Below are positions 11,724 to 23,509 of a DNA stretch of 28,403 nt, piece after piece. Each line of letters starts with the position of its first letter. Position 1 is the first letter of the stretch. Origin of the DNA: Oehlia diaphana (lineage: Eukaryota > Glomeromycota > Glomeromycetes > Glomerales > Glomeraceae); contig QZLH01000225.1 of assembly GCA_003833135.1 (NCBI GenBank), positions 1-28,403 on the forward strand, given 5' to 3'. Position numbers and translations under genes: made by a program. Below the pieces are notes generated by a model. It saw nothing but the letters and a program-made list of their open reading frames with translations. It was not told the DNA's origin and did not search any database.

Positions 11724-11782
11724 TTAGAAAATAGGGTGTTCACGGCTACCGCAATAGCAAAGTGAATACTCTTGTTTTCTAA
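11724..11782. repeat. Imperfect inverted repeat (~20-bp arms, 18-nt loop)
   Basis: Left arm TTAGAAAATAGGGTGTTCAC (11724-11743) pairs with GTGAATACTCTTGTTTTCTA (11762-11781) apart from three mismatches and one bulge. The loop ggctaccgcaatagcaaa is relatively GC-rich. Confidence 0.6.
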
Positions 11783-12006
11783 GCAAATTTTTACTTGAAT
11801 TGAAATTGGTCAAATTGGTCAACTGTGCATTACATAGTTTAGGTACAATTTCGGGTATTATTTATTATGAGAATAGTAGTTCCCGTGTCCATATCTCAAC
11901 CAATCAGAATGTTTTACCTTTTTGTAACATGTGATATAAAGTACGAATTTTTTACTTTGCTAAATTCAAGTCTCTGTTTTCTATTCAATAACGATATTTT
12001 ACAAAA

Positions 12007-12598
12007 ATGGCTATGGCAGCCTCAGCAAAAAACCGGAATGTAACGTTTAATATTCTTAGTTTATCTACTGATCTCTTTTAACAACTTAAATCTAAGATAT
12101 CTTTGCGACTTGATCAATTAGGCCCGGTTACCACCCGAAGTAAATCGAGTATTATTTGTAAGGAATCTTCCATTCAATATTACTTCTGAAGAAATGTACG
12201 ATATTTTCGGAAAGTATGGTGCGATACGTCAAATACGATTGTAAGTTCGTAATTTTCATGATTCGGCAAACAAGAGTCTTGGTTTAACCCTTTTTCCTAC
12301 TCGTAGAGGCTGTGAAAAGGATACACGTGGAACAGCATTTGTAGTTTATGAAGATATATTTGATGCGAAAGCTGCTTGTGATCATCTTAATGGATTCAAT
12401 GTTATGGGCAGATATCTTATTGTACTTTATTATCAACCTAATAAAGTTACTAAAAAGATGAATCTCCAGAAAAAAGAAGAGGAACTTAGAGAATTAAAGA
12501 GGTAAAATTTATTAAATTTTTAGCAAATTATGTATAATTATTTATCTAATTCTTTTTTCTACACTAACAGCCGTTATGGCATACCGGATCAAGATTAA
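12007..12598 (+). CDS. SF3B6: SF3b complex subunit p14 / SF3B6, branch-point contacting splicing factor
   Basis: Four exons (12007-12039, 12122-12240, 12307-12501, 12571-12598) give 124 residues, against 125 in human p14. It has one RRM with RNP2 VLFVRNLPF and RNP1 GTAFVVYED, followed by the conserved NACDHLNG-like helix ([16 protein letters not shown]) and a charged C-terminal helix [11 protein letters not shown] that docks on SF3B1. The family protein lies in the U2 snRNP at the branch adenosine, contacted by an RRM aromatic residue. The start is fixed by MAMAASAKN followed by [12 protein letters not shown], almost identical to the animal protein. Every intron has GT-AG ends. It fits the intron-rich character of this genome. 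Confidence 0.97.
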
Positions 12599-12684
12599 TT
12601 ATATTTATTTATACTCTCGATGTTTGATATTACAAAAATATTAAATAAACACTTCATAATGATAATATTCGGTACATATATAGA

Positions 12685-14728
12685 TTAGTGTTGAATATCA
12701 TCCCATTCTCTCCCTCTAACTTTTGTTAATTCTTCTTTGGAAAGGACTTTTCCACCGCTAAAGTATCCATCTGCAATTTTAGCATCAATTTCAACTCTAT
12801 AATAAACGACCATTAGTACATTCAAAAATATATACACATATATATATACGCATATTATAAATTATATTTTTTAAATATTTACCGAGAGTCTGGTGGAATC
12901 AGTTCATTAGGGATTGGTATGCGTTCGTGAATAGCGATTCCAGATCCAACAATAGCTTCGTATTTCATATTTGACATTGACATCATTCGGTCAATCTTGG
13001 TGATTCCCAGCCAGTGCAACACATCAGGCATCAACGCTTGAAATCTCATATCTTTAACACCGGCAATATTCTCTTTAAGGGATAAAATTCTCATTAATTT
13101 TAAAATTTAGTTTTATAATGTTTAAAACTTCCTAAAATACCTGTACGCAAGAAATAATTATCCGCAGTATCACCCCCCGCGGAACGTTTACGGGCGTTAT
13201 ACACGAGGTATTTTGTAACTTCACCAAGAGCGCGTCCTTCTTTACGGACTATAATCAAAGTGATTAGAAAATGTAATATGCAGTGAAAGTATTGTCTAAA
13301 TAATGCTTACAATAAACTATAACTCCGGATCCGCCATTCTGAGCTTCTTTTACACATTCTTCCATACCAAAGATTAAATATGGACGACAAGTACAAATAT
13401 CGGATCCAAAAACATCAGATCCATTACATTCATCATGTACTCGCACTGTCAGTTTCTTAGATGCATCGCTTACATTTTTCGGATTCCCAAAAATATACAC
13501 GCTAAGACCCCCAATTGGAGGTAAAAATACTTTAAGATCCGGACGTGTAACTAATTCCGGATACATCCCACCGGTATCTTCAAAAAGTGCACGGCGTAAT
13601 AATCCTTCGTCAATGCCAAATCTTGCTGCTACCCCTGGCAAATACCATACAGGCTCAACTGCAGCTTTTACAACATTCAATTCTCCGGTGTCGTTTAAAA
13701 CAACTTTGCCATCTATCTGTAATCTTCCTTCTTTAACACAATTTTCAATTTCTGCTAATTTCATATGTGCTCTAGTAATAGCAATGGTTGGACGAATATC
13801 GATTCCTTGAGAAATTTGATTAGCAAAGCAAGTAGTTGCAATATGACCAAAAGGATCGAATGAAACAATTCTATCAGCGTTTCCCCATTGTGGATGAGGT
13901 CCTATTTCTACCGTAGGTTCTGTATTTTTAAAATCAGGATGGTGATTGGGGTCAAGTGCACCCATAGCGACTGCCAAGGCGCGATATACACAATATGTAC
14001 CTCCATAAGCGCCAATAGCATTACTAATGACAATATTAATTTAGAACATCGATTATGTAATATTGTAATGTCAAAAAAATTGAGAATCTAATTTACGCAC
14101 CGAATCTTAATACTCTTAGGATGACGAGATGCTACAATTGGACCACGAACAATAGGATCTAATTCACCCCACTTAAGAGATATTGGCTTAATACCAAACT
14201 GATCAGGATATGCTATATGATGAATTATAATGAACCGGGCAATATATTATAAAATAAAAACGGATAGAATGTAATGGTCTTACTTGTAAGAATAATTAAT
14301 CTATCGCTATATATTGACTGTTTATTTGATTCGCTACTGGGCTCTAAACTCGCTTTCGATTGTATTACTTCTGTTTCCTTCTCATCGACAACAACTATTA
14401 ATAGAGGCAATGTTAATACACATACGTAAATTTATTTCCTTAATAAACGTTCACAAACCTTTATTTGCAATTACTGTTGTTTTAGAAATTCTCGTCGTAG
14501 GATCAAGTTTTTCTTGAAGTTTTTTCAATTCTTCTTTGTTCTGAGCTTGAAATGAATCAAGCTAAATGTTGCGATTTCGTTAATAACAATAATATCGGCT
14601 AGTCTAAATTATTAGAACTAAAATACCTTGAAAGCTAACGACTCTTGATCCTTTTTCAGGGCTTCGACAGATTCCAAGATTTTATGAAGTACAGTATCAC
14701 TTATGTTGGATGAAACTTCGTCCGTCAT
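12685..14728 (-). CDS. URC1: URC1, GTP-cyclohydrolase-II-like enzyme of uracil catabolism
   Basis: Eight exons: 14627-14728, 14459-14561, 14284-14394, 14101-14212, 13311-14023, 13141-13248, 12883-13072 and 12685-12796; 516 residues. The first ~100 residues are a variable helical lead (ALKKDQESLAFK...LKKLQEKL). The family core then begins with TYPDQFGIKPISLKWGELDP and continues through RALAVAMGALDPNHHPD, VSFDPFGH, VEPVWYLPGVAARFG and GGMYPELVTRPDLKVFLPP. The GTP cyclohydrolase II zinc motif is intact: Cys342-x10-Cys353-x-Cys355 within VHDECNGSDVFGSDICTC. The C-terminal part has GRALGEVTKYLVYNARKR and MPDVLHWLGI, features of Urc1 rather than RibA. In yeasts of the Lachancea kluyveri group, URC1 is required for growth on uracil as nitrogen source. 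The divergent uracil phosphoribosyltransferase at 15106 supports the assignment. It is not the riboflavin enzyme, which lacks this long N-terminal part. Confidence 0.93.
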
Positions 14729-15105
14729 TTTGTTTCTTTTAGTTGCCTTTGTACGAAAATTGGATCAAATAATAATTAAAAGTCAACGCAAGTTAGGCTA
14801 GGCAAGGATTCATTATCGGATCATAGGTTGGGGAGATAGGGGTAAATCTATGGAACGTTGGGGTTTGATTAGCTTCTATTTTTTAATAAAATTTTAGCCA
14901 ATCACAATACATAATAAAAGAGGGCGTAATGTCGATTATCCTTATCGATGCAAGTTGAAAATCCGCATTTAATCGGCATGCATGAGCATTCAGCATGACA
15001 TGCATGATTTCTCACGATGTTCGTCGATCCTGTAAAACTGTTCCGTTCGAAAAAGTACCGCGTTCGAAAATCAGTTTCCGTGTTATATTCGATTTAGCTT
15101 CAATA
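14729..15105. promoter_or_regulatory. Shared divergent promoter, URC1 / uracil phosphoribosyltransferase
   Basis: About 377 bp between the two start codons. It contains paired RCATGCATGA decamers at 14976-14985 and 14998-15007 and a gattatccttatcgatg segment (14933-14950) with GATA-like cores (TTATCC, CTTATC). The arrangement would allow joint control. No other gene fits here; an in-frame upstream ATG at 14995 could extend the right-hand protein. Confidence 0.5.
14976..15007. promoter_or_regulatory. Paired CATGCATG palindromes
   Basis: GCATGCATGA at 14976-14985 and ACATGCATGA at 14998-15007, 22 bp apart (two helical turns), with a further GCATGA between. Possible operator-like site; function unknown. 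Confidence 0.4.
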
Positions 15106-16128
15106 ATGCCTCACGTTTATGCTTCCAGTCACCCTTTAGTCGCTCATAAGATCTCCATTCTTCGTAATAAGAACACTAAGTCAAAACAAATAAGAGAACT
15201 TATGCATGAAATTGGTCAACTTCTTGCGTACGAAGCTACTGCTGACTTACCTCTTAAAACTGCAGAGCCTGTATGCTTAAAATTATAATTATTAAATTAT
15301 TAAACAATTTGCCTTGTTTAATTGTAAACTTACACGATATTTTTATTTACAACAGCAACAAAGTCCCTTGAGTACATATTCAAGCGTTGAATTAGCACCT
15401 AAAATTGGTCTCGTACCTATATTAAGATCTGGTATTAGCTTTGTAAATGGTACGATTTTTTCACTCTTAGCATCATATAATTTAGGTTCTAAATTAGTAA
15501 TTATGATTGATTTTATAAAGCTTTGCAAGAATTGATCCCGACTGCTAGAATTTTACATCTTGGAATTTTTAGAGAAAAGATATCACTACAACCTGTTGAA
15601 TATTATAACAAATTACCTTCGGAACCAAATGTAGATCAAGTTATTGTTTTAGAACCAATGATTGCTACGGGAGGAACCGCTATTGCCGCAGTTAGCATTT
15701 TAAAGGATTGGGGAATAAAGTCTAAGATTAAGTTCATTACAGCAGTTGCTTCTCGTCAAGTAAATCTAATTTTGTATTAAATTAAAGAGGAGAAATAGCT
15801 TAATTTTAAATTCTAACTTTTAAATGTTTTATTTTAGGGTCTCAATAATCTTCATAAAAAACATCCAGACGTCGAAGTTTTTGTGGGTGTAATAGATGAA
15901 ATTTTGGATGATCATGGGTAAGAGACTATATGTAATATAGTGCATTAATATTATTGTGAAATTAATTAATTACATTCAATTCAATTTTTTTTATTTCAAG
16001 TTATATTGTGCCCGGATTAGGTATGTCTTAATAATAAATACTATTATAAGTGAGGATTAAATTTAATTATTTTCTCTTCTCCTTTAGGAGATGCCGGTGA
16101 TAGATTATTTGATACCCCAAGTGCATAG
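15106..16128 (+). CDS. Uracil phosphoribosyltransferase, bacterial Upp-like
   Basis: Six exons (15106-15270, 15356-15449, 15521-15759, 15838-15917, 16001-16020, 16088-16128) give 212 residues. It converts uracil plus PRPP to UMP. It begins [16 protein letters not shown] and continues [31 protein letters not shown], the PRPP loop [13 protein letters not shown] (131-143) and the uracil-binding end YIVPGLGDAGDR (194-205). This matches the short bacterial Upp form rather than yeast Fur1. The usual DPM before the PRPP loop is EPM here. Exon 5 is only 20 nt. It is head-to-head with URC1; in the URC pathway a uracil phosphoribosyltransferase (URC6) makes the UMP used next, so this may be the URC6 counterpart, which I infer. 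The start chosen is at 15106; a longer in-frame start exists at 14995. Confidence 0.93.
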
Positions 16129-16275
16129 TTTGTCAATATATATTTGGTAGTTTTCATAATATGTATTTTATTTTTAATGTATTATTATTATTAAATATTT
16201 AAAAATTTAATATTAGTCTGTAAGCCAAAGAATTTGTTTAAAAAATTGAATTGTCTTTCTCAAGAAAAAAAAAAA

Positions 16276-17110
16276 TTATTTTCTTCCTTTTCTTCCTTTC
16301 TTTTTGGAAGAACCGCTAGCTGAAGATATAGATTGACCAGAAGTTGTAGCTGAAGTGTTTGAACTACCAACATCACCGCCTCCTTTTCCTTCTTTTAGCA
16401 CACCACTAGAAGCAGCAGGAGAATGACTTGGTGGAAATTGTTGCGGATTAATTTTTTGAATTTCTGGTAATGATGATGCTACTCTTTTGATTAATTCTTT
16501 ACCTAAATAAATAAGTACATATATATTATTTATTTATTTCAAAAAGTTGAGTTAATTTTAAACTTACGAGTTGGAATTTCTGACTTAAAAGGTGTTTTAT
16601 CTTCATTAAACAATTGTACGCGTACTCTACCAGGATTTTCCCAATCACAAGGGTGTCCTTTATGTGGCTATTTATTATGAAGATTTTATAAATAAATTAT
16701 ACTTGTAATTTAAAAATCAGTGGCAAAAAACTTACTTCATATAAACAATTTATTCCTATGTTCTTTACAACTTCAGCAATGTCTTTTGCCAAAGGATGTG
16801 GGGAAGCTATATCCTTACTAACTCTTCTTCCTTTCTGTACAGATTTGGTCGAATCGAAATAAATGGGATATAAACATATCCAACTTCATAAAAATATTTA
16901 AAATTTGTTAATAAATTTTAAAACAACGATTTAACTTCGAATGGGATATGTTATATATAATTACGATTTATATGCACTATCGTCTGAAGTTATTTTTGAA
17001 AATTTTGATAATTCTGGTAAATAATCCGGTGGATCATCATCTAGATTTATCATTGGAGGTGATGTAGGAAACATATTTAGAGGGTTTTGTTTTTTTGAAC
17101 CTCTCGGCAT
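16276..17110 (-). CDS. SRP19: Signal recognition particle 19 kDa subunit (SRP19/Sec65)
   Basis: Four exons (16965-17110, 16736-16883, 16568-16667, 16276-16502) give 206 residues. The core starts SWICLYPIYFDSTKSVQKGRRV, as in SRP19 (ICIYP...GRR), followed by an ASPHPLAKDIAEVVKNIG helix, GRVRVQL and a TRKELIKRVASSLPEI helix. SRP19 binds the tips of SRP RNA helices 6 and 8 and lets SRP54 assemble, acting first in the nucleolus and then the cytosol. The start codon MPRGSKKQ adds a proline-rich lead of about 48 residues (SPPMINLDDDPPDYLPEL), as in fungal Sec65. The tail is Ser/Gly-rich and ends in a lysine cluster (SKKKGRKGRK), typical of the family. Exon 2 starts with the invariant tryptophan-containing strand. 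Confidence 0.93.
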
Positions 17111-17178
17111 TTTTTATAATTTACAAAAGATAATTGTTAAGTTCGCACGCAGATCATATAAAATATATATGCCGATTG

Positions 17179-17184
17179 CACGTG
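17179..17184. promoter_or_regulatory. CACGTG site upstream of SRP19
   Basis: GCACGTGATAA lies about 70 bp upstream of the SRP19 ATG (17110); part of the recurring promoter CACGTG set. Confidence 0.45.
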
Positions 17185-17323
17185 ATAATGCATATTTACC
17201 ATGTACAGCAGAGTATAAATTTTTGTTTTAATTAATTTTGTATTAAATTTAAATAATCTAAAAAAATATTTTTATTTCTTTGTATTACAAAATAGCTATT
17301 TTTAAAGAATCGATAATAATAAA

Positions 17324-19338
<2,015 letters not shown>

Positions 19339-19625
19339 TTTTGCTTATTCACTTATTCACGGTAAAAGATTTATAAGTAATAAATTTTTATTTAAAAAAT
19401 CTCAAGGATCTATTTATTTATACTTTAAATTAGGGTTGCGTAATCACCTATTACGGAATGTGGTACGAATCACATGAACTTCGCGGCCGATCTTTTATTG
19501 TTTAAGTTACGATACTATACATGACAAAATTAAAAATAGTAACCAAATGTTTATAACTAATGAATTATTAAAATACTATATAATATATAACGGATGTATA
19601 AAAATCATCCAACTACAAATACCAA

Positions 19626-20881
19626 TTAAAGTGATGCTAAAATGACTTTTCTGTATTCCCAATATTTTTTTCGAATAACATCATGCTTTTCCGCTAAAAG
19701 TGTACAAATTCTGATTCCTTCTTCTTTATCTGTGGCAGATCCTTTTCGCGCCCGACTCTCATAAATATCTACAAGACATCCAATAGCATGGGGAGATATA
19801 ATATCCTGTTTTTCGATCTCTTTACATAAATTTTCCAAAATACCAATATCTTTATTAGACTTTGCGATAATGCTAGAAATATATTAAAAAAGTAAATTTT
19901 TTTAATATTAATCAAAAAATTTTAAAGCCAAATAACATGCAAAGTATACCCTTTAATATAATTCCATGGGCTTATATTATTTGGAGCCATTTTAATTTTT
20001 TCAATCACATATCTAAAAATAGATAAATAAATGTTTTATAAATCAACTAAACATTTATACATATTTCTTATCATTATCACTTACTCAATTTCTTGAGTAA
20101 GAAATTCTTCAGTAGGTTTAGTTGGATTGAAAAAAAGGGTAAAATATCTCTGATTCCAGGCAGAGTTATTTCGAACATCTTTATCCAATAATTTGTTGAC
20201 AAAATCAAGTTCATTTTCCCATAAATTAAAAGTTCTTATAATCCATTGCCTGTAAGTCCAAGCATGATAATTTTTTGCGTCATCATTCAAAATCTCATTA
20301 ATAAATGGCAATTCACAAGAAGCATCCATAATTTTTTCCACAAGAACTTGTCGATGATGCCTTTAAAATTTTTAAAAAATATTAGATTGAAAAACCCAAA
20401 AAAAAAAATATTTAAATTAAACTTACCAAAGCTGGTAATTCTTTGGATTACTCTCTATTTGTTCCTTTACAAAATCCAATTCCTCATGTAGATTTTTATT
20501 CAAAGAGAATAAAATTTGTTGACGATAGTGCCTAAAATAAAATTTCAAATGAATTGAAAGATTGTTTAAAAAAGCGAGTCAATGCTGCTACTAACCAGAT
20601 AGTATAATGAGCAGGGTTATACTCAATAATTCTTTCTGTTAGTTTTAAAGCTCTTTCACTACGTTCATCCCTTTGAGAAATAGCGCGAAAGTAACCCATA
20701 GCTTCAGAGTCTTTTAAGAAAATAGATAAATATATATAAAATTTATTACTTCAATTAAAACCTTAGAACATAAATGAGCTTATATACATTCAGTATCGTA
20801 TGCAATTGGTGCCAACGGGTCAGGACCATCGTCTAGGGGAATTGGTTTAATGTCGCTCCACACTTCAGTTTCTAACGTCAT
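19626..20881 (-). CDS. RAM2: Protein farnesyl-/geranylgeranyltransferase type-1 alpha subunit
   Basis: Six exons (20788-20881, 20596-20710, 20427-20531, 20085-20360, 19950-20012, 19626-19872) give 299 residues. Prenyltransferase alpha repeats are clear: [63 protein letters not shown] and [15 protein letters not shown], each with the P-x-N-Y/N-x-x-W motif. The start [22 protein letters not shown] and [16 protein letters not shown] match the FNTA/Ram2 lead, whose conserved lysine lies in the next helix. It heterodimerises with the farnesyltransferase or GGTase-I beta subunit to prenylate CaaX proteins such as Ras and Rho. It is divergent from the ARL8 gene across 299 bp. Confidence 0.95.
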
Positions 20882-21180
20882 TTGAGCAAAGTGTATTTAT
20901 TCAAAGGAGAATAATACTAACTTTTGGAATAGGTCTCAAGTCAGAAGGAGACGTCAGAGCTTTATAACACGTGAGCATCTCATGGTTAGGAGATTGTTGA
21001 TCTGTCTGTCGATCAGTTCTCTTCAATTATGTAGTGTTTTGCATGCAGTAATTGAAACTTATAATCTAAGCTGAGGCACGTAAATAAATCACACTTCTAA
21101 AAACATTCATTTTCTCACTTCTTTTAATTTTCACTCTTTCAAATTTTTTTGGTAAAGTTTATAAAGTTTACTGATTTAAA
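20882..21180. promoter_or_regulatory. Divergent promoter, prenyltransferase alpha / ARL8
   Basis: 299 bp between the two ATGs. It holds CACGTGA at 20968-20974 (87 bp from the minus-strand ATG), a GCATGC palindrome near 21042 and pyrimidine-rich DNA (21110-21145) just before the ARL8 start. No coding signal. Confidence 0.5.
20968..20973. promoter_or_regulatory. CACGTG site upstream of prenyltransferase alpha gene
   Basis: ACACGTGAGC, about 87 bp upstream of the ATG at 20881; part of the recurring promoter CACGTG set. Confidence 0.45.
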
Positions 21181-22095
21181 ATGGCTTCTATATTGAAATC
21201 GTTCCTAGAATGGCTTAGGAGTTTATTTTTTAAGGTATTTTGAACATGGTAGATTATGACCGAAATTTTTGAATTCATACTAACCACGATCTTACTGTAT
21301 TAAAATAAACTAATAAAGACGGAACTAGAACTTACTCTAGTTGGCCTGCAGAACAGTGGTAAAACTACTTTGGTCAACGTAATTGCCGTAGGTGTCATTA
21401 TGGATTTTTTATTATCAGTAGAAGTCTAAATTTGGTAGAATTCTCTAATAATTTTTCTGTCTTTTTAAAAAAAAATTTATGCAAGTCTGGTCAATTCAGT
21501 GAAGATATGATTCCAACGGTAGGTTTCAACATGCGTAAAGTCACGAAAGGAAGCGTTACCATGAAATTATGGGATATTGGCGGACAACCACGTTTTCGAA
21601 GTATGTGGGAACGATATTGCCGTGGTGTAAATGCTATTGTGTAAGTACTATAGACAAAATAAAATTCTCATCTCAGCATTAACAAGTAAAGAATTTTCTT
21701 ATTGAAAATGCAATGTTTTATTTAACAGATTTGTAGTTGACTCTGCCGATATCGAAAAATTAGATGCAGCAAGACAAGAATTACGCAATCTTTTGGATAA
21801 ACCTCAACTTGCTAGCATCCCAGTTTTAGTTTTGGGAAATAAAAATGACTTAGAGGATGCTTTGCCGGTTGATAAACTTATTGAAGAAATGTAGGCGGAT
21901 ACTTTATTTTCTTGAAAAGATAAATAATATATGTTTATTTGACCTTTATTTAACTATTTTTTTAATCTATTTTATAGGAATTTAAAATCCATCAATAATA
22001 GGGAAGTTTCTTGTTATTCAATCTCTGCAAAGAATCAAGTAAATATTGATATAACTTTGCAATGGTTGATTAAAAAGGGTAAAGGATCAAAATAA
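21181..22095 (+). CDS. ARL8: ARL8-family small GTPase
   Basis: Five exons (21181-21234, 21319-21387, 21486-21640, 21729-21890, 21978-22095) give 185 residues, as in ARL8A/B (186). It has the ARL8 signatures: an N-terminal amphipathic helix [18 protein letters not shown] without the Gly2 myristoylation site, P-loop GLQNSGKTT (27-35), the highly conserved [20 protein letters not shown] switch [21 protein letters not shown] (switch II from 70) and the nucleotide-binding NKND (130-133). ARL8 sits on lysosomes/vacuoles and recruits kinesin and tethering partners. The tail is basic (KKGKGSK). The G4 motif is NKND rather than NKRD, a harmless change. Donors GTAGGT and GTAGGC flank exons 2 and 4. Confidence 0.96.
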
Positions 22096-22795
22096 ATGAA
22101 TTGAGCAATTATTTGAAAGTATCAGTTTATAGTATATTTCAATTCCTATGTATTTTTGTACGATTATTTTTTATTTTGGTTGATAATTTATTTTGGAGAT
22201 TATTGTAGTTTCTCATATGATAGTAAACTATTATATATAGATGGCTTCCATTTTACTTTTTCATAATTAATTTTATCATTATTAATCAACAAATAGGGGG
22301 GATTTAACAATACATTTTTTATTTTATTTTTTTTTTTTTTTAATAAATATAGCTTTATGTGACGTAAAAATGGGTGCGTCACGAAGATAGAAATCATGTG
22401 AGATTTTCTAATTTCAAAAAGTTAATTTTATAATCCTTAATCTTAAAATCAGATTTTTCTTTTTCGAGTTTAGCATTTCAATAAGAGCTTCAATTATTTT
22501 TTATTTAAACATGCTATTTGCTTAAATAGCTAAAAATCTAAATATTAGTGCCTAGTTCTAAAATGATCGACATATTATCATACGAAAATTTCAATTTTTT
22601 CGGCAGCGGCAAAATGAGTACCTTCGTGGTGCGGCATTTTTGCGTATGACAAATGATGCAATATTTTATCTATCTTTACTAATACATCAGATACATCAGA
22701 AAAAAAAAAAGATTATAAAAGGATGAGATAAATCCCTTATATCAAATTCTTTTTTATTCACGATAATTAATTTTTAAATATATTGTACATTCATA
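22096..22795. other. Intergenic spacer with a GC-rich island upstream of SOD1
   Basis: No coding signal. Long T run near 22322-22341. At about 22600-22645 the composition rises sharply: cggcagcggcaaaatgagta followed by ccttcgtggtgcggcatttt, with two GCGGCA copies. This is the SOD1 promoter region. A TACATCAGATACATCAGA direct duplication lies at 22682-22699. Confidence 0.5.
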
Positions 22796-23509
22796 ATGAC
22801 TATTAAAGCTGTTGCAGTTTTTACTCCTGATAACCCATCTATCAAAGTAGGTGGTACTATTACTTTCATTCAGGAAAGTGAAAATGGGCCCACGGAAATT
22901 GATATTAAAATTGAAGGATTAGCTCCTGGTGAACATGGATTCCACGTCCAGTATGTTTCTATATTTTAAATGTCCAATCGTGTAATTTTTGTGGCTGAAT
23001 TTTTTTGCCATAAAAATTTTTTGGTGTTAATAGTGAATTCGGTGATAACACGAATGGATGCACCTCAGCTGGACCTCATTTTAACCCATTCGGTAAAAAT
23101 CATGGAGCTCCCAAGGATGATGATCGTCACGTTGGCGATTTAGGTAATGTTACCGCTGGCCCGGATGGTAAAGTTGCTACTAAAATTACTGATGACCAAA
23201 TTAAATTAAGTGGTCCCAACTCTGTAATCGGGTAATTCTATTTCGATCCTAAATTAAATTTTTTTTCTATTTTTATTCAAAAATCTAAGTTATTTCTTAT
23301 TATGATCCTATAGACGTACTATCGTTATTCATGCTGATGTTGATGACCTTGGTAAAGGTGGTCATGAACTATCTCTTAAAACTGGTAATGCGGGTGATCG
23401 TCTTGCTTGTGGTGTTATCGGTGAGTTAATTAATTTCACACAATTTCCCTCTTAGGATTCATTTTTTTGTTAATCATAAATAATTATTCTCACAGGTATC
23501 ACCAAATAA
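22796..23509 (+). CDS. SOD1: Cu/Zn superoxide dismutase
   Basis: Four exons (22796-22950, 23034-23231, 23314-23420, 23496-23509) give 157 residues, the usual cytosolic length, with no signal peptide. It disproportionates superoxide. All metal ligands are present: copper His50, His52, His67 and His124; zinc His67, His75, His84 and Asp87. The structural disulfide Cys61-Cys150 is kept, and the electrostatic loop contains the catalytic Arg in [10 protein letters not shown]. The last exon has only 14 nt and ends the protein with ITK. A second, weaker acceptor at 23553 would replace that exon with a 62-nt alternative (see separate entry). The 3' untranslated region continues into the convergent spacer. 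Confidence 0.97.

Larger units (their letters stand above)
10991..12006. other. Divergent promoter region, nitrite reductase / SF3B6
   Basis: About 1 kb without genes. It contains clustered HGATAR sites near the nitrite reductase side, a 2.4-copy tandem repeat (11159-11520), a second GATA pair in inverted orientation (11592-11603) and an imperfect inverted repeat (11724-11782). The last ~70 bp before 12007 are the SF3B6 leader. Confidence 0.6.

Noticed and set aside
12324..12329. CACGTG inside SF3B6 exon 3 (and others at 6405, 9326, 9366, 10569, 17377, 24356)
   Set aside because: They lie within exons where codons explain them, so they were not listed as regulatory sites, although they add to the total count.
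13613..14091. Plus-strand open frames opposite URC1
   Set aside because: Antisense shadows of the conserved URC1 exon at 13311-14023.
22200..22397. Minus-strand frame of 65 residues in the ARL8-SOD1 spacer
   Set aside because: Lys/Ile/Asn composition as expected from AT-rich noncoding DNA, and it crosses a poly-T run.
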